DNA of 64,000 nucleotides from Pseudomonas rhizophila (lineage in GTDB: Bacteria; Pseudomonadota; Gammaproteobacteria; Pseudomonadales; Pseudomonadaceae): NCBI RefSeq assembly GCF_003033885.1, contig NZ_CP024081.1, positions 2,422,228-2,486,227 on the forward strand. The letters are read 5' to 3'. The notes under the pieces are model-generated. The model was not told the origin of the DNA, did no database searches, and saw only the letters and a list, made by a program, of their open reading frames with translations. Position numbers and translations under genes: made by a program. The first letter of the stretch is position 1, and every line of letters begins with the position of its first letter. Shown here in pieces: positions 43,796-52,919 of this stretch.

Positions 43796-43887
43796 TTAAA
43801 TGGTCATTCACGCTGCGCCCAATATAGCCACTAACCCCTTTATAAGTAAGGCCCTTGGCAAATACGGGTTAGAGGCGGGCTTGAATA

Positions 43888-43904
43888 AACTGGTCATACC
43901 AGTT
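43888..43904. promoter_or_regulatory. GlcC-type operator 2
   Basis: AACTGGT-CAT-ACCAGTT, the same 7-base arms as the other site, in the glcD promoter region about 110 bases before the gene. The type is that of FadR-subfamily sites such as LldR's (AATTGGT/ACCAATT). Confidence 0.75.
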
Positions 43905-44013
43905 CATCCGGTGATAGACGACCACCCTGCAAGGCTCTACATATAGCGCATAACAAGCAGCCCGGCTCGCTACCGGCGCGGCACAAAAGAACAATAAAGC
44001 GAGAAAGCCTGCC

Positions 44014-45513
44014 ATGAGTATTTTGTACGACGAGCGCGTTGATGGGGCGCTGCCTGAAGTGGACAAGTCAGCGCTGCTGGCGGAACTGCGCCAGCAGCTT
44101 CCTGACCTGGAAGTGCTGCACACCCAGGAAGACCTCAAACCCTACGAGTGCGACGGCCTCTCTGCCTACACCACCACGCCGATGCTGGTGGTATTGCCTG
44201 AGCGCATCGAACAAGTCGAACGCCTGCTCAAACTCTGTTACCAACGCGGTGTGCCTGTGGTGGCACGCGGGGCAGGGACGGGCTTGTCCGGTGGTGCGCT
44301 GCCGTTGGTCCAGGGGATTTTGCTGGTGATGGCGCGCTTCAAGCACATCCTTGAAGTCAATCCAGAAGGGCGCTTCGCTCGCGTTCAGCCGGGCGTTCGC
44401 AACCTGGCCATCTCCCAGGCGGCCGCCCCTTACGACCTGTATTACGCACCGGACCCATCCTCGCAGATCGCCTGTTCGATTGGCGGTAACGTCGCCGAGA
44501 ACGCCGGAGGCGTGCACTGCCTCAAATATGGCCTGACCGTGCACAACCTGCTCAAGGTGGAAATCCTCACGGTTGAAGGCGAGCGCATGACCTTGGGCAG
44601 CGAGGCCCTGGATTCGCCCGGCTTCGACCTGCTCGCCTTGTTCACCGGCTCCGAAGGCATGCTGGGGATCATCACTGAAGTCACGGTCAAGCTGCTGCCC
44701 AAGCCGCAGGTGGCCAAGGTGTTGCTGGCCAGCTTTGATTCGGTGGAGAAAGCCGGGCGCGCGGTGGGTGAAATCATTGCGGCCGGCATCATCCCCGGCG
44801 GCCTGGAGATGATGGACAACCTGGCCATTCGCGCCGCCGAGGACTTTATACACGCCGGTTATCCGGTGGACGCCGAGGCCATCCTGCTGTGCGAACTGGA
44901 CGGTGTGGAGGCCGACGTGCACGACGACTGCGAGCGTGTCCGCGCGGTGCTGGGCGAGGCCGGCGCCACCGAAGTGCGCATGGCTCGCGATGAGGTTGAA
45001 CGGGTCAAGTTTTGGGCCGGGCGCAAGAACGCCTTCCCGGCCGTCGGGCGTATCTCGCCGGACTATTACTGCATGGACGGCACCATTCCACGTCGCGAAC
45101 TGCCCGGGGTGCTCAAGGGCATCAGTGAGCTGTCCGAGGCGTTCGGCCTGCGTGTGGCCAACGTGTTCCATGCCGGTGATGGCAATATGCACCCATTGAT
45201 TCTGTTTGATGCCAACCAACCCGGCGAGCTGGAGCGGGCAGAGTCCCTGGGCGGCAAGATTCTCGAACTCTGCGTCAAGGTGGGCGGCAGCATTACCGGC
45301 GAACATGGTGTGGGGCGCGAGAAGATCAATCAGATGTGCGTTCAGTTCAACAGTGACGAACTGACCCTGTTTCACGCGGTGAAAGCAGCCTTCGACCCGC
45401 GCGGCCTGCTCAACCCCGGCAAGAACATTCCGACCCTGCACCGCTGCGCCGAATTCGGCGCCATGCACGTGCACCACGGCCAACTGCCCTTTCCTGAACT
45501 GGAGCGCTTCTGA
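44014..45513 (+). CDS. glcD: Glycolate oxidase FAD-binding subunit GlcD
   Basis: 499 residues, the E. coli length. The N-terminal FAD-binding type-4 domain (PVVARGAGTGLSGGALPLV, about 85-103; SSQIACSIGGNVAENAGGVH, about 149-168) and the C-terminal FAD-oxidase domain (NVFHAGDGNMHPLILFD; GGSITGEHGVGREK) are complete. With GlcE and GlcF it oxidises glycolate (and D-lactate) to glyoxylate, passing electrons to the membrane chain. Its stop TGA shares a base-level junction with the glcE start, so the genes are tightly coupled. The operator at 43888 lies upstream. Confidence 0.95.
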   Translation: MSILYDERVDGALPEVDKSALLAELRQQLPDLEVLHTQEDLKPYECDGLSAYTTTPMLVVLPERIEQVERLLKLCYQRGVPVVARGAGTGLSGGALPLVQGILLVMARFKHILEVNPEGRFARVQPGVRNLAISQAAAPYDLYYAPDPSSQIACSIGGNVAENAGGVHCLKYGLTVHNLLKVEILTVEGERMTLGSEALDSPGFDLLALFTGSEGMLGIITEVTVKLLPKPQVAKVLLASFDSVEKAGRAVGEIIAAGIIPGGLEMMDNLAIRAAEDFIHAGYPVDAEAILLCELDGVEADVHDDCERVRAVLGEAGATEVRMARDEVERVKFWAGRKNAFPAVGRISPDYYCMDGTIPRRELPGVLKGISELSEAFGLRVANVFHAGDGNMHPLILFDANQPGELERAESLGGKILELCVKVGGSITGEHGVGREKINQMCVQFNSDELTLFHAVKAAFDPRGLLNPGKNIPTLHRCAEFGAMHVHHGQLPFPELERF

Positions 45514-46577
45514 TGGTGATGCAGCACGACTGCGACGCCAGCGAGGCGTTGCTGGAACAAGTCAATCACGCCCTCAACAGTGCTACGGCGTTGCGCATTC
45601 AGGGGGGGAACAGCAAGGCGTTTCTCGGTCGCAAGGTCGACGGCGAAGTGCTCGATACCCGTGCCCACCGCGGCATCGTCAGCTACGACCCGACCGAGTT
45701 GGTGATCACCGCCCGCGCCGGCACGCCGCTGGTTGAGCTGGAGGCGGCGCTGGACGCGGCCGGGCAGATGCTCACCTGCGAGCCTGCGCAATTTGGCGGC
45801 GCAGCGACCCTCGGCGGGATGGTTGCGGCAGGTCTGTCGGGCCCGCGCCGGCCTTGGTCCGGCGCGGTTCGTGACCTGGTCCTGGGCACCCGCTTGATCA
45901 CCGGAACGGGCAAGCACCTGCGCTTTGGCGGCGAGGTGATGAAGAACGTCGCCGGCTACGACCTGTCGCGGCTGCTGGCCGGGAGCTTTGGCTGCCTGGG
46001 AGTGATTACCGAGGTGTCGCTCAAAGTGCTGCCCAAGCCGCGCCAGTGCCTGAGTCTGCGGCTGGAGATGGACGCCGCGCTGGCCTTGCGCAAACTGGCC
46101 GAGTGGGGTCAGCAACCCATTTCGCTGAGCGCCGCCAGCCATGATGGTCAGGCTTTGCACCTGCGCCTGGAAGGTGGTGAAGGCTCGGTCGCAGCGGCCC
46201 GTGAACGTCTCGGCGGTGAGCTGCTTGAGAGCTCGTACTGGGTTGACCTGCGCGAGCAGCGCCTGGATTTCTTCGCGGACCCGCGCCCGCTCTGGCGATT
46301 GTCGGTGCCGACCAACACCGGCGTGTTGGCGCTGCCCGGTGAGCAACTGATCGACTGGGGAGGCGCCCAGCGCTGGCTCAAGTCCGATGCCGATGTCGCG
46401 CTGATCCGCCAGATCGCCGCCCAAGCCGGTGGCCACGCCACCTGTTTCACCGCCGGCCACTGCGACAGTCCATTCCATCCGCTGGCCACCCCGTTGCTGC
46501 GCTACCACCGACAGCTCAAAACCCAGCTTGACCCCCAGGGCATTTTCAACCCTGGCCGAATGTATCGCGAGGTGTAG
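45513..46577 (+). CDS. glcE: Glycolate oxidase FAD-binding subunit GlcE
   Basis: 354 residues. Only the N-terminal FAD-binding type-4 domain is well conserved (TALRIQGGNSKAFLGRKVDG, PAQFGGAATLGGMVAAGLSG, FGGEVMKNVAGYDLSRLLAG). The C-terminal part is shorter than in GlcD, as expected for GlcE, which is a second flavin-fold subunit of the oxidase. The start at ATG 45513 overlaps the glcD stop by one base (TGATG), which couples their translation and favours equal subunit levels. Confidence 0.95.
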   Translation: MVMQHDCDASEALLEQVNHALNSATALRIQGGNSKAFLGRKVDGEVLDTRAHRGIVSYDPTELVITARAGTPLVELEAALDAAGQMLTCEPAQFGGAATLGGMVAAGLSGPRRPWSGAVRDLVLGTRLITGTGKHLRFGGEVMKNVAGYDLSRLLAGSFGCLGVITEVSLKVLPKPRQCLSLRLEMDAALALRKLAEWGQQPISLSAASHDGQALHLRLEGGEGSVAAARERLGGELLESSYWVDLREQRLDFFADPRPLWRLSVPTNTGVLALPGEQLIDWGGAQRWLKSDADVALIRQIAAQAGGHATCFTAGHCDSPFHPLATPLLRYHRQLKTQLDPQGIFNPGRMYREV

Positions 46578-46579
46578 TT

Positions 46580-47797
46580 GTGCAGACCCATCTGAGTGAA
46601 CAGGCCAAGCACCTGCCGCGCGCCGAGGAAGCCGAACGCGTCCTGCGCAGCTGTGTGCATTGCGGCTTTTGCAACGCCACCTGCCCGACCTACCAGCTTA
46701 TCGGTGATGAGCTGGACGGCCCGCGCGGGCGTATTTACCTGATCAAGCAAGTGCTGGAAGGCAACGAAGTCACGGCCAAGACCCAACTGCACCTGGATCG
46801 CTGTCTGAGCTGTCGCAACTGTGAGACCACCTGTCCGTCGGGCGTGCAGTACCACAATCTGCTGGATATCGGCCGCGCGGTAGTCGATGCCGCCGTTCCG
46901 CGCCCGCTGGCTCAGCGCGTATTGCGTCAAAGCCTGCGTGCCGTGGTGCCCCATGCGCGGCTGTTCAAAGGGCTGATTGAGGTTGGCCAGGTTTTCCGTC
47001 CGCTGTTGCCGGCCAGCCTCAAGGCCAAATTGCCGCGTACTGCCAGTGCCGCCAAACCCCGCCCCGAGCCACGCCATGCACGCCGTGTGCTGATGCTTGA
47101 GGGCTGTGTGCAGCCTGGCCTGGCACCTAACACCAATGCCGCCACGGCGCGGGTGCTCGATCGCCTCGGCATCAGCGTCACGCCGATCAATGAAGCCGGT
47201 TGCTGCGGCGCAGTGGACTACCACCTCGACGCCCAAGAGCAAGGCTTGCAGCGTGCGCGGCGCAACATCGATGCCTGGTGGCCCGCCATCGAGAAGGGCG
47301 CCGAGGCCATTGTGCAGACCGCCAGCGGCTGCGGCGCCTTCGTCAAGGATTACGGCCATCTGTTGGCGCAGGATCCGGCCTACGCCGAGAAAGCCAGGCG
47401 CGTCAGTACCCTGGCCAAAGACCTGGTTGAAGTGCTCAGCGTCGAACCTCTGGAGCAACTGGGTGTGCATGCCGACAAGCGCGTGGCTTTCCACTGCCCC
47501 TGCACTCTGCAGCATGCGCAGAAGCTGGGGGGCGCCGTGGAAAGCGTGCTCGCTCGCCTCGGGTTCGGTTTGACGGCTGTGCCCGACAGTCACCTGTGTT
47601 GCGGCTCCGCCGGGACCTATTCGTTAACCCAGCCGCAGCTGTCCAGGCAGTTGCGCGACAACAAACTCAATGCCCTGGAAAGCGGTAAGCCGCAGGCGAT
47701 TGTCACCGCCAACATCGGCTGCCAGACCCACCTCGACGGCGCCGGTCGCACCCCTGTGCGGCATTGGATCGAACTGGTCGAAGAAGCCCTGAATTAA
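46580..47797 (+). CDS. glcF: Glycolate oxidase iron-sulfur subunit GlcF
   Basis: 405 residues starting at GTG, two bases after the glcE stop. Two 4Fe-4S ferredoxin-like motifs lie near the N-terminus (CVHCGFCNATCP, about 22-33; CLSCRNCETTCP, about 75-86). Two CCG-type cysteine-rich domains follow (AGCCGAVDYHLD; HLCCGSAGTYSL). It carries electrons from the flavin subunits to the quinone pool, at the membrane. The GTG start with no in-frame alternative nearby seems right. Confidence 0.95.
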   Translation: MQTHLSEQAKHLPRAEEAERVLRSCVHCGFCNATCPTYQLIGDELDGPRGRIYLIKQVLEGNEVTAKTQLHLDRCLSCRNCETTCPSGVQYHNLLDIGRAVVDAAVPRPLAQRVLRQSLRAVVPHARLFKGLIEVGQVFRPLLPASLKAKLPRTASAAKPRPEPRHARRVLMLEGCVQPGLAPNTNAATARVLDRLGISVTPINEAGCCGAVDYHLDAQEQGLQRARRNIDAWWPAIEKGAEAIVQTASGCGAFVKDYGHLLAQDPAYAEKARRVSTLAKDLVEVLSVEPLEQLGVHADKRVAFHCPCTLQHAQKLGGAVESVLARLGFGLTAVPDSHLCCGSAGTYSLTQPQLSRQLRDNKLNALESGKPQAIVTANIGCQTHLDGAGRTPVRHWIELVEEALN

Positions 47798-47809
47798 CCG
47801 GAGAACAGC

Positions 47810-48211
47810 ATGCTTAGCAAAGCCGTATTGAGCCAGACCGAAGTCAGCAAAATCCTCGCCGCTGCCCGCAGTGAAGCGGAGAAAAACCACTGGGCCGTGA
47901 GCATCAGCGTGGTCGACGACGGCGGGCATCCGCTGGCCCTGGAGCGCCTGGATGGCTGCTCACCGATCGCCGCCTACATCGCCGCCGAGAAGGCCCGCAG
48001 CGCCGCCATCGGGCGTCGTGAAACCAAAGGTTATGAAGACATGGTCAATGGCGGGCGTAGCGCGTTCCTGTCCGCGCCGCTGCTGACTTCGCTGGAAGGT
48101 GGTGTGCCGGTGATTGTCGACGGCCAGGTGATTGGCGCGGTGGGCGTTTCCGGGGTCAAGGCCGATCAGGACGCCCAAGTGGCCAAAGCCGGTATCGCCG
48201 CATTGGGCTGA
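47810..48211 (+). CDS. glcG: GlcG/HbpS family protein
   Basis: 133 residues of the GlcG/DUF336 family: SVVDDGGHPLALERLDGCSP, the GGRSAFLSAPLLTSLEGGVP central segment and the closing GAVGVSGVKADQDAQVAKAG. The homologue HbpS binds haem, but the role of GlcG in glycolate use is not known. It lies in the glc operon between glcF and glcB as in E. coli, 12 bases after the glcF stop, with CCGGAGAAC before the ATG. It is cytoplasmic by absence of a signal. Confidence 0.92.
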   Translation: MLSKAVLSQTEVSKILAAARSEAEKNHWAVSISVVDDGGHPLALERLDGCSPIAAYIAAEKARSAAIGRRETKGYEDMVNGGRSAFLSAPLLTSLEGGVPVIVDGQVIGAVGVSGVKADQDAQVAKAGIAALG

Positions 48212-48289
48212 TTACAAGGGCTAGGCGCCTGTTCAGTGAGCCGCGCTGACATCTGACGCCGGCCACCTACTGTTTTTTGGAGAGTGAAA

Positions 48290-50467
48290 ATGACTGATCG
48301 CGTGAACTGCCAGCGCCTGCAAGTGGCCGTCAACCTGCAACGTTTCGTCGACGAGCAAGTGCTGCCCGGCACCGGGATTGAACGCGAGGCGTTCTGGGCC
48401 GGCTTCGACGCCCTGGTGCATGACCTGGCGCCGCACAATCGTGCGCTGCTGGCCGAGCGCGATGCGCTGCAGGCGAAGCTGGACAGCTGGCACCGCGCGC
48501 ACCCAGGCCCGATCAGCGACATGCCGGCCTATCGCGATTTTCTCGAGTCCATCGGCTACCTGTTGCCGCAGCCAGACACGGTACGGGTCAGCACCGCCAA
48601 CGTTGACAGCGAGATCACCCACCAGGCCGGTCCACAGCTGGTGGTGCCGATGATGAATGCCCGCTACGCGTTGAACGCCGCCAATGCGCGCTGGGGCTCT
48701 TTGTACGATGCGTTGTACGGCACCGATGCTATCGCTGAAGACGGTGGTGCTCAAAAGGGCCCGGGTTACAACCAGGTGCGTGGTGACAAAGTCATCGCCT
48801 TCGCCCGTGCGTTTCTCGATCAGGCCGCGCCTTTACGCATGGGCTCGCATGCTGACTCGGTCAATTACCGGGTCAGTGAGGGGCAACTGCAGGTGACCCT
48901 GGCTGACGGCACCCAGACCGGTTTGGCCCAGGCCGACAAGTTCGTCGGTTATCAGGGCCAGGCCAGCGCGCCGACAGCGGTGCTGCTGAAAAACAACGGC
49001 CTGCACGTGGAAATCCAGATCGATGCCGGCAGCCCGATCGGCGCCAGCGATGGCGCAGGGGTCAAGGATCTGCTGGTGGAGTCCGCGCTGTCGACCATTC
49101 TCGACTGCGAAGACTCCGTCGCGGCGGTCGATGCGGCCGATAAAGTGCTGATCTACCGCAACTGGCTCGGTCTGATGAAAGGCGACCTCAGCGAAGCGCT
49201 GGAAAAGGGCGGCAAGTCTATCGTGCGCCGTCTCAACCCGGACCGCGAGTACACCGCTGCCGCTGGCGGTGCGTTGAAGCTGCACGGCCGTTCGTTGCTG
49301 TTTGTGCGCAACGTCGGGCACCTGATGAGCAACCCGGCGATCCTCGACGGCGAAGGCCACGAGATCCCCGAAGGCATCCTCGACGGGGTGATGACCAGCT
49401 TGATCGCCCTGCATGACCTCCAGCGCCACGGTAACTCGCGTACCGGTAGCATCTATATCGTCAAGCCGAAGATGCACGGCCCGGCTGAAGTGGCCTTTGC
49501 CGATCAGTTGTTCACGCGCATCGAAGACCTGCTGCACTTGCCCCGGCACACCCTGAAGATGGGGATCATGGACGAAGAGCGCCGCACCAGCATCAACCTC
49601 AAGGCGTGTATCGCCAGCGCGGCGGCGCGGGTGGCCTTCATCAACACCGGCTTCCTCGACCGCACCGGTGATGAGATGCACACCGCCATGGAGGCCGGCG
49701 CGATGCTGCGCAAGGGCGACATGAAGAGCAGCGCCTGGATCCAGGCCTACGAGCGCAACAACGTGCTGGTTGGCTTGAGCTGCGGTCTGCGTGGTCGGGC
49801 GCAGATTGGCAAGGGGATGTGGGCCATGCCGGACCTGATGGCCGCCATGCTCGAGCAGAAGATCGCCCATCCCCAGGCCGGCGCCAACACGGCCTGGGTC
49901 CCGTCGCCGACCGCCGCCACCTTGCATGCCTTGCACTACCACCAAGTGGATGTGCAGGCGGTGCAGCGCGAGCTGGAAGCCATCGACCTCAACAGTCAGC
50001 GCGACGACCTGCTCAATGGCCTGCTCAGCGTGCCGGTGGTGGCCGAGCCTGACTGGAACGCCAGCCAGATCCAGCAAGAGCTGGACAACAACTGCCAGGG
50101 CATCCTCGGTTATGTGGTGCGCTGGGTCGAGCAGGGCGTGGGTTGCTCCAAGGTGCCGGATATCCACAACGTCGGCCTGATGGAAGACCGCGCCACCCTG
50201 CGTATTTCCAGCCAACACATTGCTAACTGGCTGCACCACAACGTCGTTAGCCAGACTCAGGTGCGCGCAAGCCTTGAGCGCATGGCCAAGGTGGTCGATC
50301 AGCAGAACGCCGGTGATCCGCTGTATCGCCCGATGGCCGATGACTATGCCGCCTCGATGGCGTTCCAGGCCGCCTGCGACCTGGTGTTCAAGGGCCGCGA
50401 GCAACCCAGTGGCTACACCGAACCGCTGCTGCACGCCTGGCGTCTGCGGTTCAAGCAACAGGCCTGA
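48290..50467 (+). CDS. glcB: Malate synthase G
   Basis: 725 residues, close to the 723 of E. coli. It condenses glyoxylate with acetyl-CoA to malate and so drains the product of glycolate oxidase. Recognisable blocks are [20 protein letters not shown] (about 264-283), the glyoxylate/Mg region [17 protein letters not shown], the [20 protein letters not shown] element and the late [18 protein letters not shown] with the catalytic base region further on. I use ATG 48290 after GGAGAG; a GTG six bases upstream is in frame. It is the fifth gene of the glc operon. Confidence 0.95.
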   Translation: MTDRVNCQRLQVAVNLQRFVDEQVLPGTGIEREAFWAGFDALVHDLAPHNRALLAERDALQAKLDSWHRAHPGPISDMPAYRDFLESIGYLLPQPDTVRVSTANVDSEITHQAGPQLVVPMMNARYALNAANARWGSLYDALYGTDAIAEDGGAQKGPGYNQVRGDKVIAFARAFLDQAAPLRMGSHADSVNYRVSEGQLQVTLADGTQTGLAQADKFVGYQGQASAPTAVLLKNNGLHVEIQIDAGSPIGASDGAGVKDLLVESALSTILDCEDSVAAVDAADKVLIYRNWLGLMKGDLSEALEKGGKSIVRRLNPDREYTAAAGGALKLHGRSLLFVRNVGHLMSNPAILDGEGHEIPEGILDGVMTSLIALHDLQRHGNSRTGSIYIVKPKMHGPAEVAFADQLFTRIEDLLHLPRHTLKMGIMDEERRTSINLKACIASAAARVAFINTGFLDRTGDEMHTAMEAGAMLRKGDMKSSAWIQAYERNNVLVGLSCGLRGRAQIGKGMWAMPDLMAAMLEQKIAHPQAGANTAWVPSPTAATLHALHYHQVDVQAVQRELEAIDLNSQRDDLLNGLLSVPVVAEPDWNASQIQQELDNNCQGILGYVVRWVEQGVGCSKVPDIHNVGLMEDRATLRISSQHIANWLHHNVVSQTQVRASLERMAKVVDQQNAGDPLYRPMADDYAASMAFQAACDLVFKGREQPSGYTEPLLHAWRLRFKQQA

Positions 50468-50560
50468 GGGAGACACGCTCTGCAATCGTCGAGGGGCTGC
50501 GGTGTGCGTCGTGACCGCAACCCCGAAAGCCCCTGCTTTAGCGGGGGCGCAATACAACAG

Positions 50561-50587
50561 GCCCCGACAGCCCATGGCTGCCGGGGC
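50561..50587 (+). terminator. Hairpin after glcB
   Basis: GCCCCGACAG and CTGCCGGGGC form a stem in the 249-base gap before glcA, which also has a smaller AGCCCCTGC/GCGGGGGC hairpin at 50527-50548. No long T run follows, so it may attenuate rather than end transcription. Confidence 0.55.
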
Positions 50588-50716
50588 CCTTGAGCATGAG
50601 CGCGGCGACGGGTGATCCCCTGTCGACGCGGTTCGCGGAGCACCTGTGCTCTGGATGCGTGGCGCCGGATACCCCCGGCAAACTGTGGTTCACAACAATA
50701 AAAAGGAACCAAAACC

Positions 50717-52414
50717 ATGAGTCAAACACTGCTGTCCATCCTGGCCTTCGTGCCGCTGGTACTGGCGGGCGTGTTACTGATCGGCTTTCGCTGGCCAGCC
50801 AAATACGCCATGCCCGTGGTCTTCGTACTGACGGCGCTGATCGGCCTCGGGGCCTGGGACATGACGTTGAATCGGGTCCTGGCGTCCTCGCTGCAGGGCC
50901 TCGTCCTGACGGCGGCGATTCTGTGGATTGTTTTCGGTGCCATTCTGTTGCTCAACACCCTCAAGCATTCCGGCGGCATCAGCTCCATTCGCCGTGGCTT
51001 TGCCAATATCAGCCCGGACCGTCGGGTCCAGGCGCTGATCGTGGCCTGGCTGTTCGGCTGCTTCATCGAGGGCGCTTCGGGCTTTGGCACACCTGCGGCG
51101 GTAGTCGCGCCGTTGATGGTCGCGTTGGGCTTCCCGGCCATGGCCGCGGTGGTACTCGGCATGCTGGTACAGTCCACTCCGGTGTCTTTTGGTGCCGTCG
51201 GTACGCCCATGGTGGTCGGGGTCACAGGCGGCCTTGACCAGACCGGTCTTGGCGCGCAACTGGCTGCTGTGGGCAGCAACTGGGACGTGTTCTTCCATTT
51301 GATCGTCTCGCGGGTGGCGATCATCCATGCCCTTTGCGGGATTCTCATGCCGCTGATCATGATCAGCATCATGACCCGCTTCTTCGGCAAGAACCAATCC
51401 TGGCGCGAAGGCCTGGTCATGGCACCGTTCGCGATCTTCACCGGACTCGCCTTCGTCATTCCTTACGCGGCCGCCGGAGTGTTCCTCGGTCCGGAATTCC
51501 CTTCGATGATTGGTGCCCTGGTGGGCCTGAGCATTGTGATCCCGGCTGCCAAAGCGCGCTTCCTGTTGCCCAAGACCACCTGGGATTTTGCCCCGGCCAG
51601 CGAGTGGCCAGCGGAGTGGATGGGCAGGATCGAGATGAAGCTCGACGACATGGCCGGCAAAAAAGCGATTTCCGTCCCCATGGCCTGGGCACCCTATGTG
51701 CTGCTGGCCGTGTTGTTGGTGCTGTCGCGCAACATTCCACCGCTCAAGGCCTGGCTGCTGTCCCTGAGCTTCGGGGCCAAAGACATTCTGGGTGAGACGG
51801 GCGTGTCCGCCAGCCTGGAACTGCTCTACCTGCCAGGTGGTTTGCTCTGCGTGGTTGCGCTGATGACATTCTTCTTGCACCGCATGCGCGCCAGCGAACT
51901 GGTGGCGGCCGTGAGTGAATCGAGCAAAACCTTGCTGGGCGCCGGTTTCGTGTTGATCTTCACCATCCCGATGGTGCGTATCCTGATCAACTCAGGGGTG
52001 AACGGATCGGACCTGGTGTCGATGCCGGTGGCAATGGCGCGTCTCGTCGCAGACAGTGTCGGCAGCGTGTACCCGTTCTTCGCCCCGGCGGTGGGCGCAC
52101 TGGGCGCATTCATCGCCGGCTCCAACACCGTGTCCAACCTGATGCTGGCGCAGTTCCAGTTCAACACCGCGCAACTGTTGGGCATCTCCGGCGCGCTGAT
52201 GGTGGCGTTGCAATCGGTAGGCGCGGCGGCCGGCAACATGATCGCCATCCACAACGTGGTGGCGGCGTCGGCGACAGTCGGCCTGCTGGGTCGCGAAGGC
52301 ATCACCCTGCGCAAGACCATGCTGCCGACGCTGTACTACATCGTCCTGGCCGGTATCATCGGCATGATCGGCTTCTATCTGCTGGGTATCAGCGATCCGC
52401 TGACGAAGTCCTGA
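50717..52414 (+). CDS. glcA: Glycolate permease GlcA (lactate permease family)
   Basis: 565 residues with about fourteen hydrophobic helices of the LctP family: [19 protein letters not shown] near the start, the conserved [20 protein letters not shown] loop (about 115-134) and [18 protein letters not shown]. GlcA and LldP both take up glycolate, L-lactate and D-lactate by proton symport. The position at the end of the glc operon favours glycolate. It is 249 bases after glcB, beyond a hairpin, so it may be expressed at a lower level or from a second promoter. Confidence 0.92.
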   Translation: MSQTLLSILAFVPLVLAGVLLIGFRWPAKYAMPVVFVLTALIGLGAWDMTLNRVLASSLQGLVLTAAILWIVFGAILLLNTLKHSGGISSIRRGFANISPDRRVQALIVAWLFGCFIEGASGFGTPAAVVAPLMVALGFPAMAAVVLGMLVQSTPVSFGAVGTPMVVGVTGGLDQTGLGAQLAAVGSNWDVFFHLIVSRVAIIHALCGILMPLIMISIMTRFFGKNQSWREGLVMAPFAIFTGLAFVIPYAAAGVFLGPEFPSMIGALVGLSIVIPAAKARFLLPKTTWDFAPASEWPAEWMGRIEMKLDDMAGKKAISVPMAWAPYVLLAVLLVLSRNIPPLKAWLLSLSFGAKDILGETGVSASLELLYLPGGLLCVVALMTFFLHRMRASELVAAVSESSKTLLGAGFVLIFTIPMVRILINSGVNGSDLVSMPVAMARLVADSVGSVYPFFAPAVGALGAFIAGSNTVSNLMLAQFQFNTAQLLGISGALMVALQSVGAAAGNMIAIHNVVAASATVGLLGREGITLRKTMLPTLYYIVLAGIIGMIGFYLLGISDPLTKS

Positions 52415-52422
52415 AACCTGCA

Positions 52423-52448
52423 GGCTGCCCGCCGATGGGGCGGGCAGC
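52423..52448 (+). terminator. Hairpin after glcA
   Basis: GCTGCCCGCC and GGCGGGCAGC form a GC-rich stem just after the stop; no T run. Confidence 0.6.
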
Positions 52449-52506
52449 TTCGGTCAGGCGAGTCCACCGGAGCTAAACCAGCGCATCTGTTGACAGGTTG
52501 TAAATG

Positions 52507-52539
52507 AAAGCCCCTGATTCGTGATGAATCAGGGGCTTT
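52507..52539. terminator. Perfect 14-base hairpin, probable bidirectional terminator
   Basis: AAAGCCCCTGATTC-GTGAT-GAATCAGGGGCTTT. Confidence 0.75.
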
Positions 52540-52919
52540 GGAGTGTCTGGCGTTTTATAGAAGGGTACCCGCTGGCGCCGCATCCAACCGCCTTGCAATC
52601 ACATCCATCACGTCGCAACCGTCACGCAGCGGAATGCAGTAAAGCTGTGCCAAACCCCATCGCCATTTTGGGCGACGCTCAGACTATAGGCGCCACCACA
52701 AAAAATACGCAAGGGATTGATAGCGCGGAGGTTTCCCAATGACATGTGGGATATTTCCGTAGCTCAATCAGCCAATTCCGCCATTCCACCCCCATTTACA
52801 GCCCTACACGTCCCACAATCCAATCGCGCATTCCCCTCCGGCGCGGGATAATACGGCCCGGCTTGGGGTCACAACCGCTTCCCCCTGATTGTATTGGCGG
52901 CTGAGAAGGATCGATCGCA
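52540..52919. other. Intergenic region before the hybrid kinase
   Basis: 380 bases without a supported gene. On the minus strand 52557-52680 reads as an open run of about 40 codons (QLYCIPLRDGCDVMDVIARR and on) ending in TAA but with no start; it may be a decayed gene end. The right part should hold the kinase promoter; nothing clear was seen. Confidence 0.45.

Noticed and set aside
44068..45483. 471-codon open frame opposite glcD
   Set aside because: A shadow of glcD; no start signals or family match.
48833..50575. 580-codon open frame opposite glcB
   Set aside because: A shadow of malate synthase G.
52557..52680. Open run of about 40 codons on the minus strand before the hybrid kinase
   Set aside because: No start codon or ribosome site and a stop directly upstream; at most a decayed gene end, so not called as a gene.
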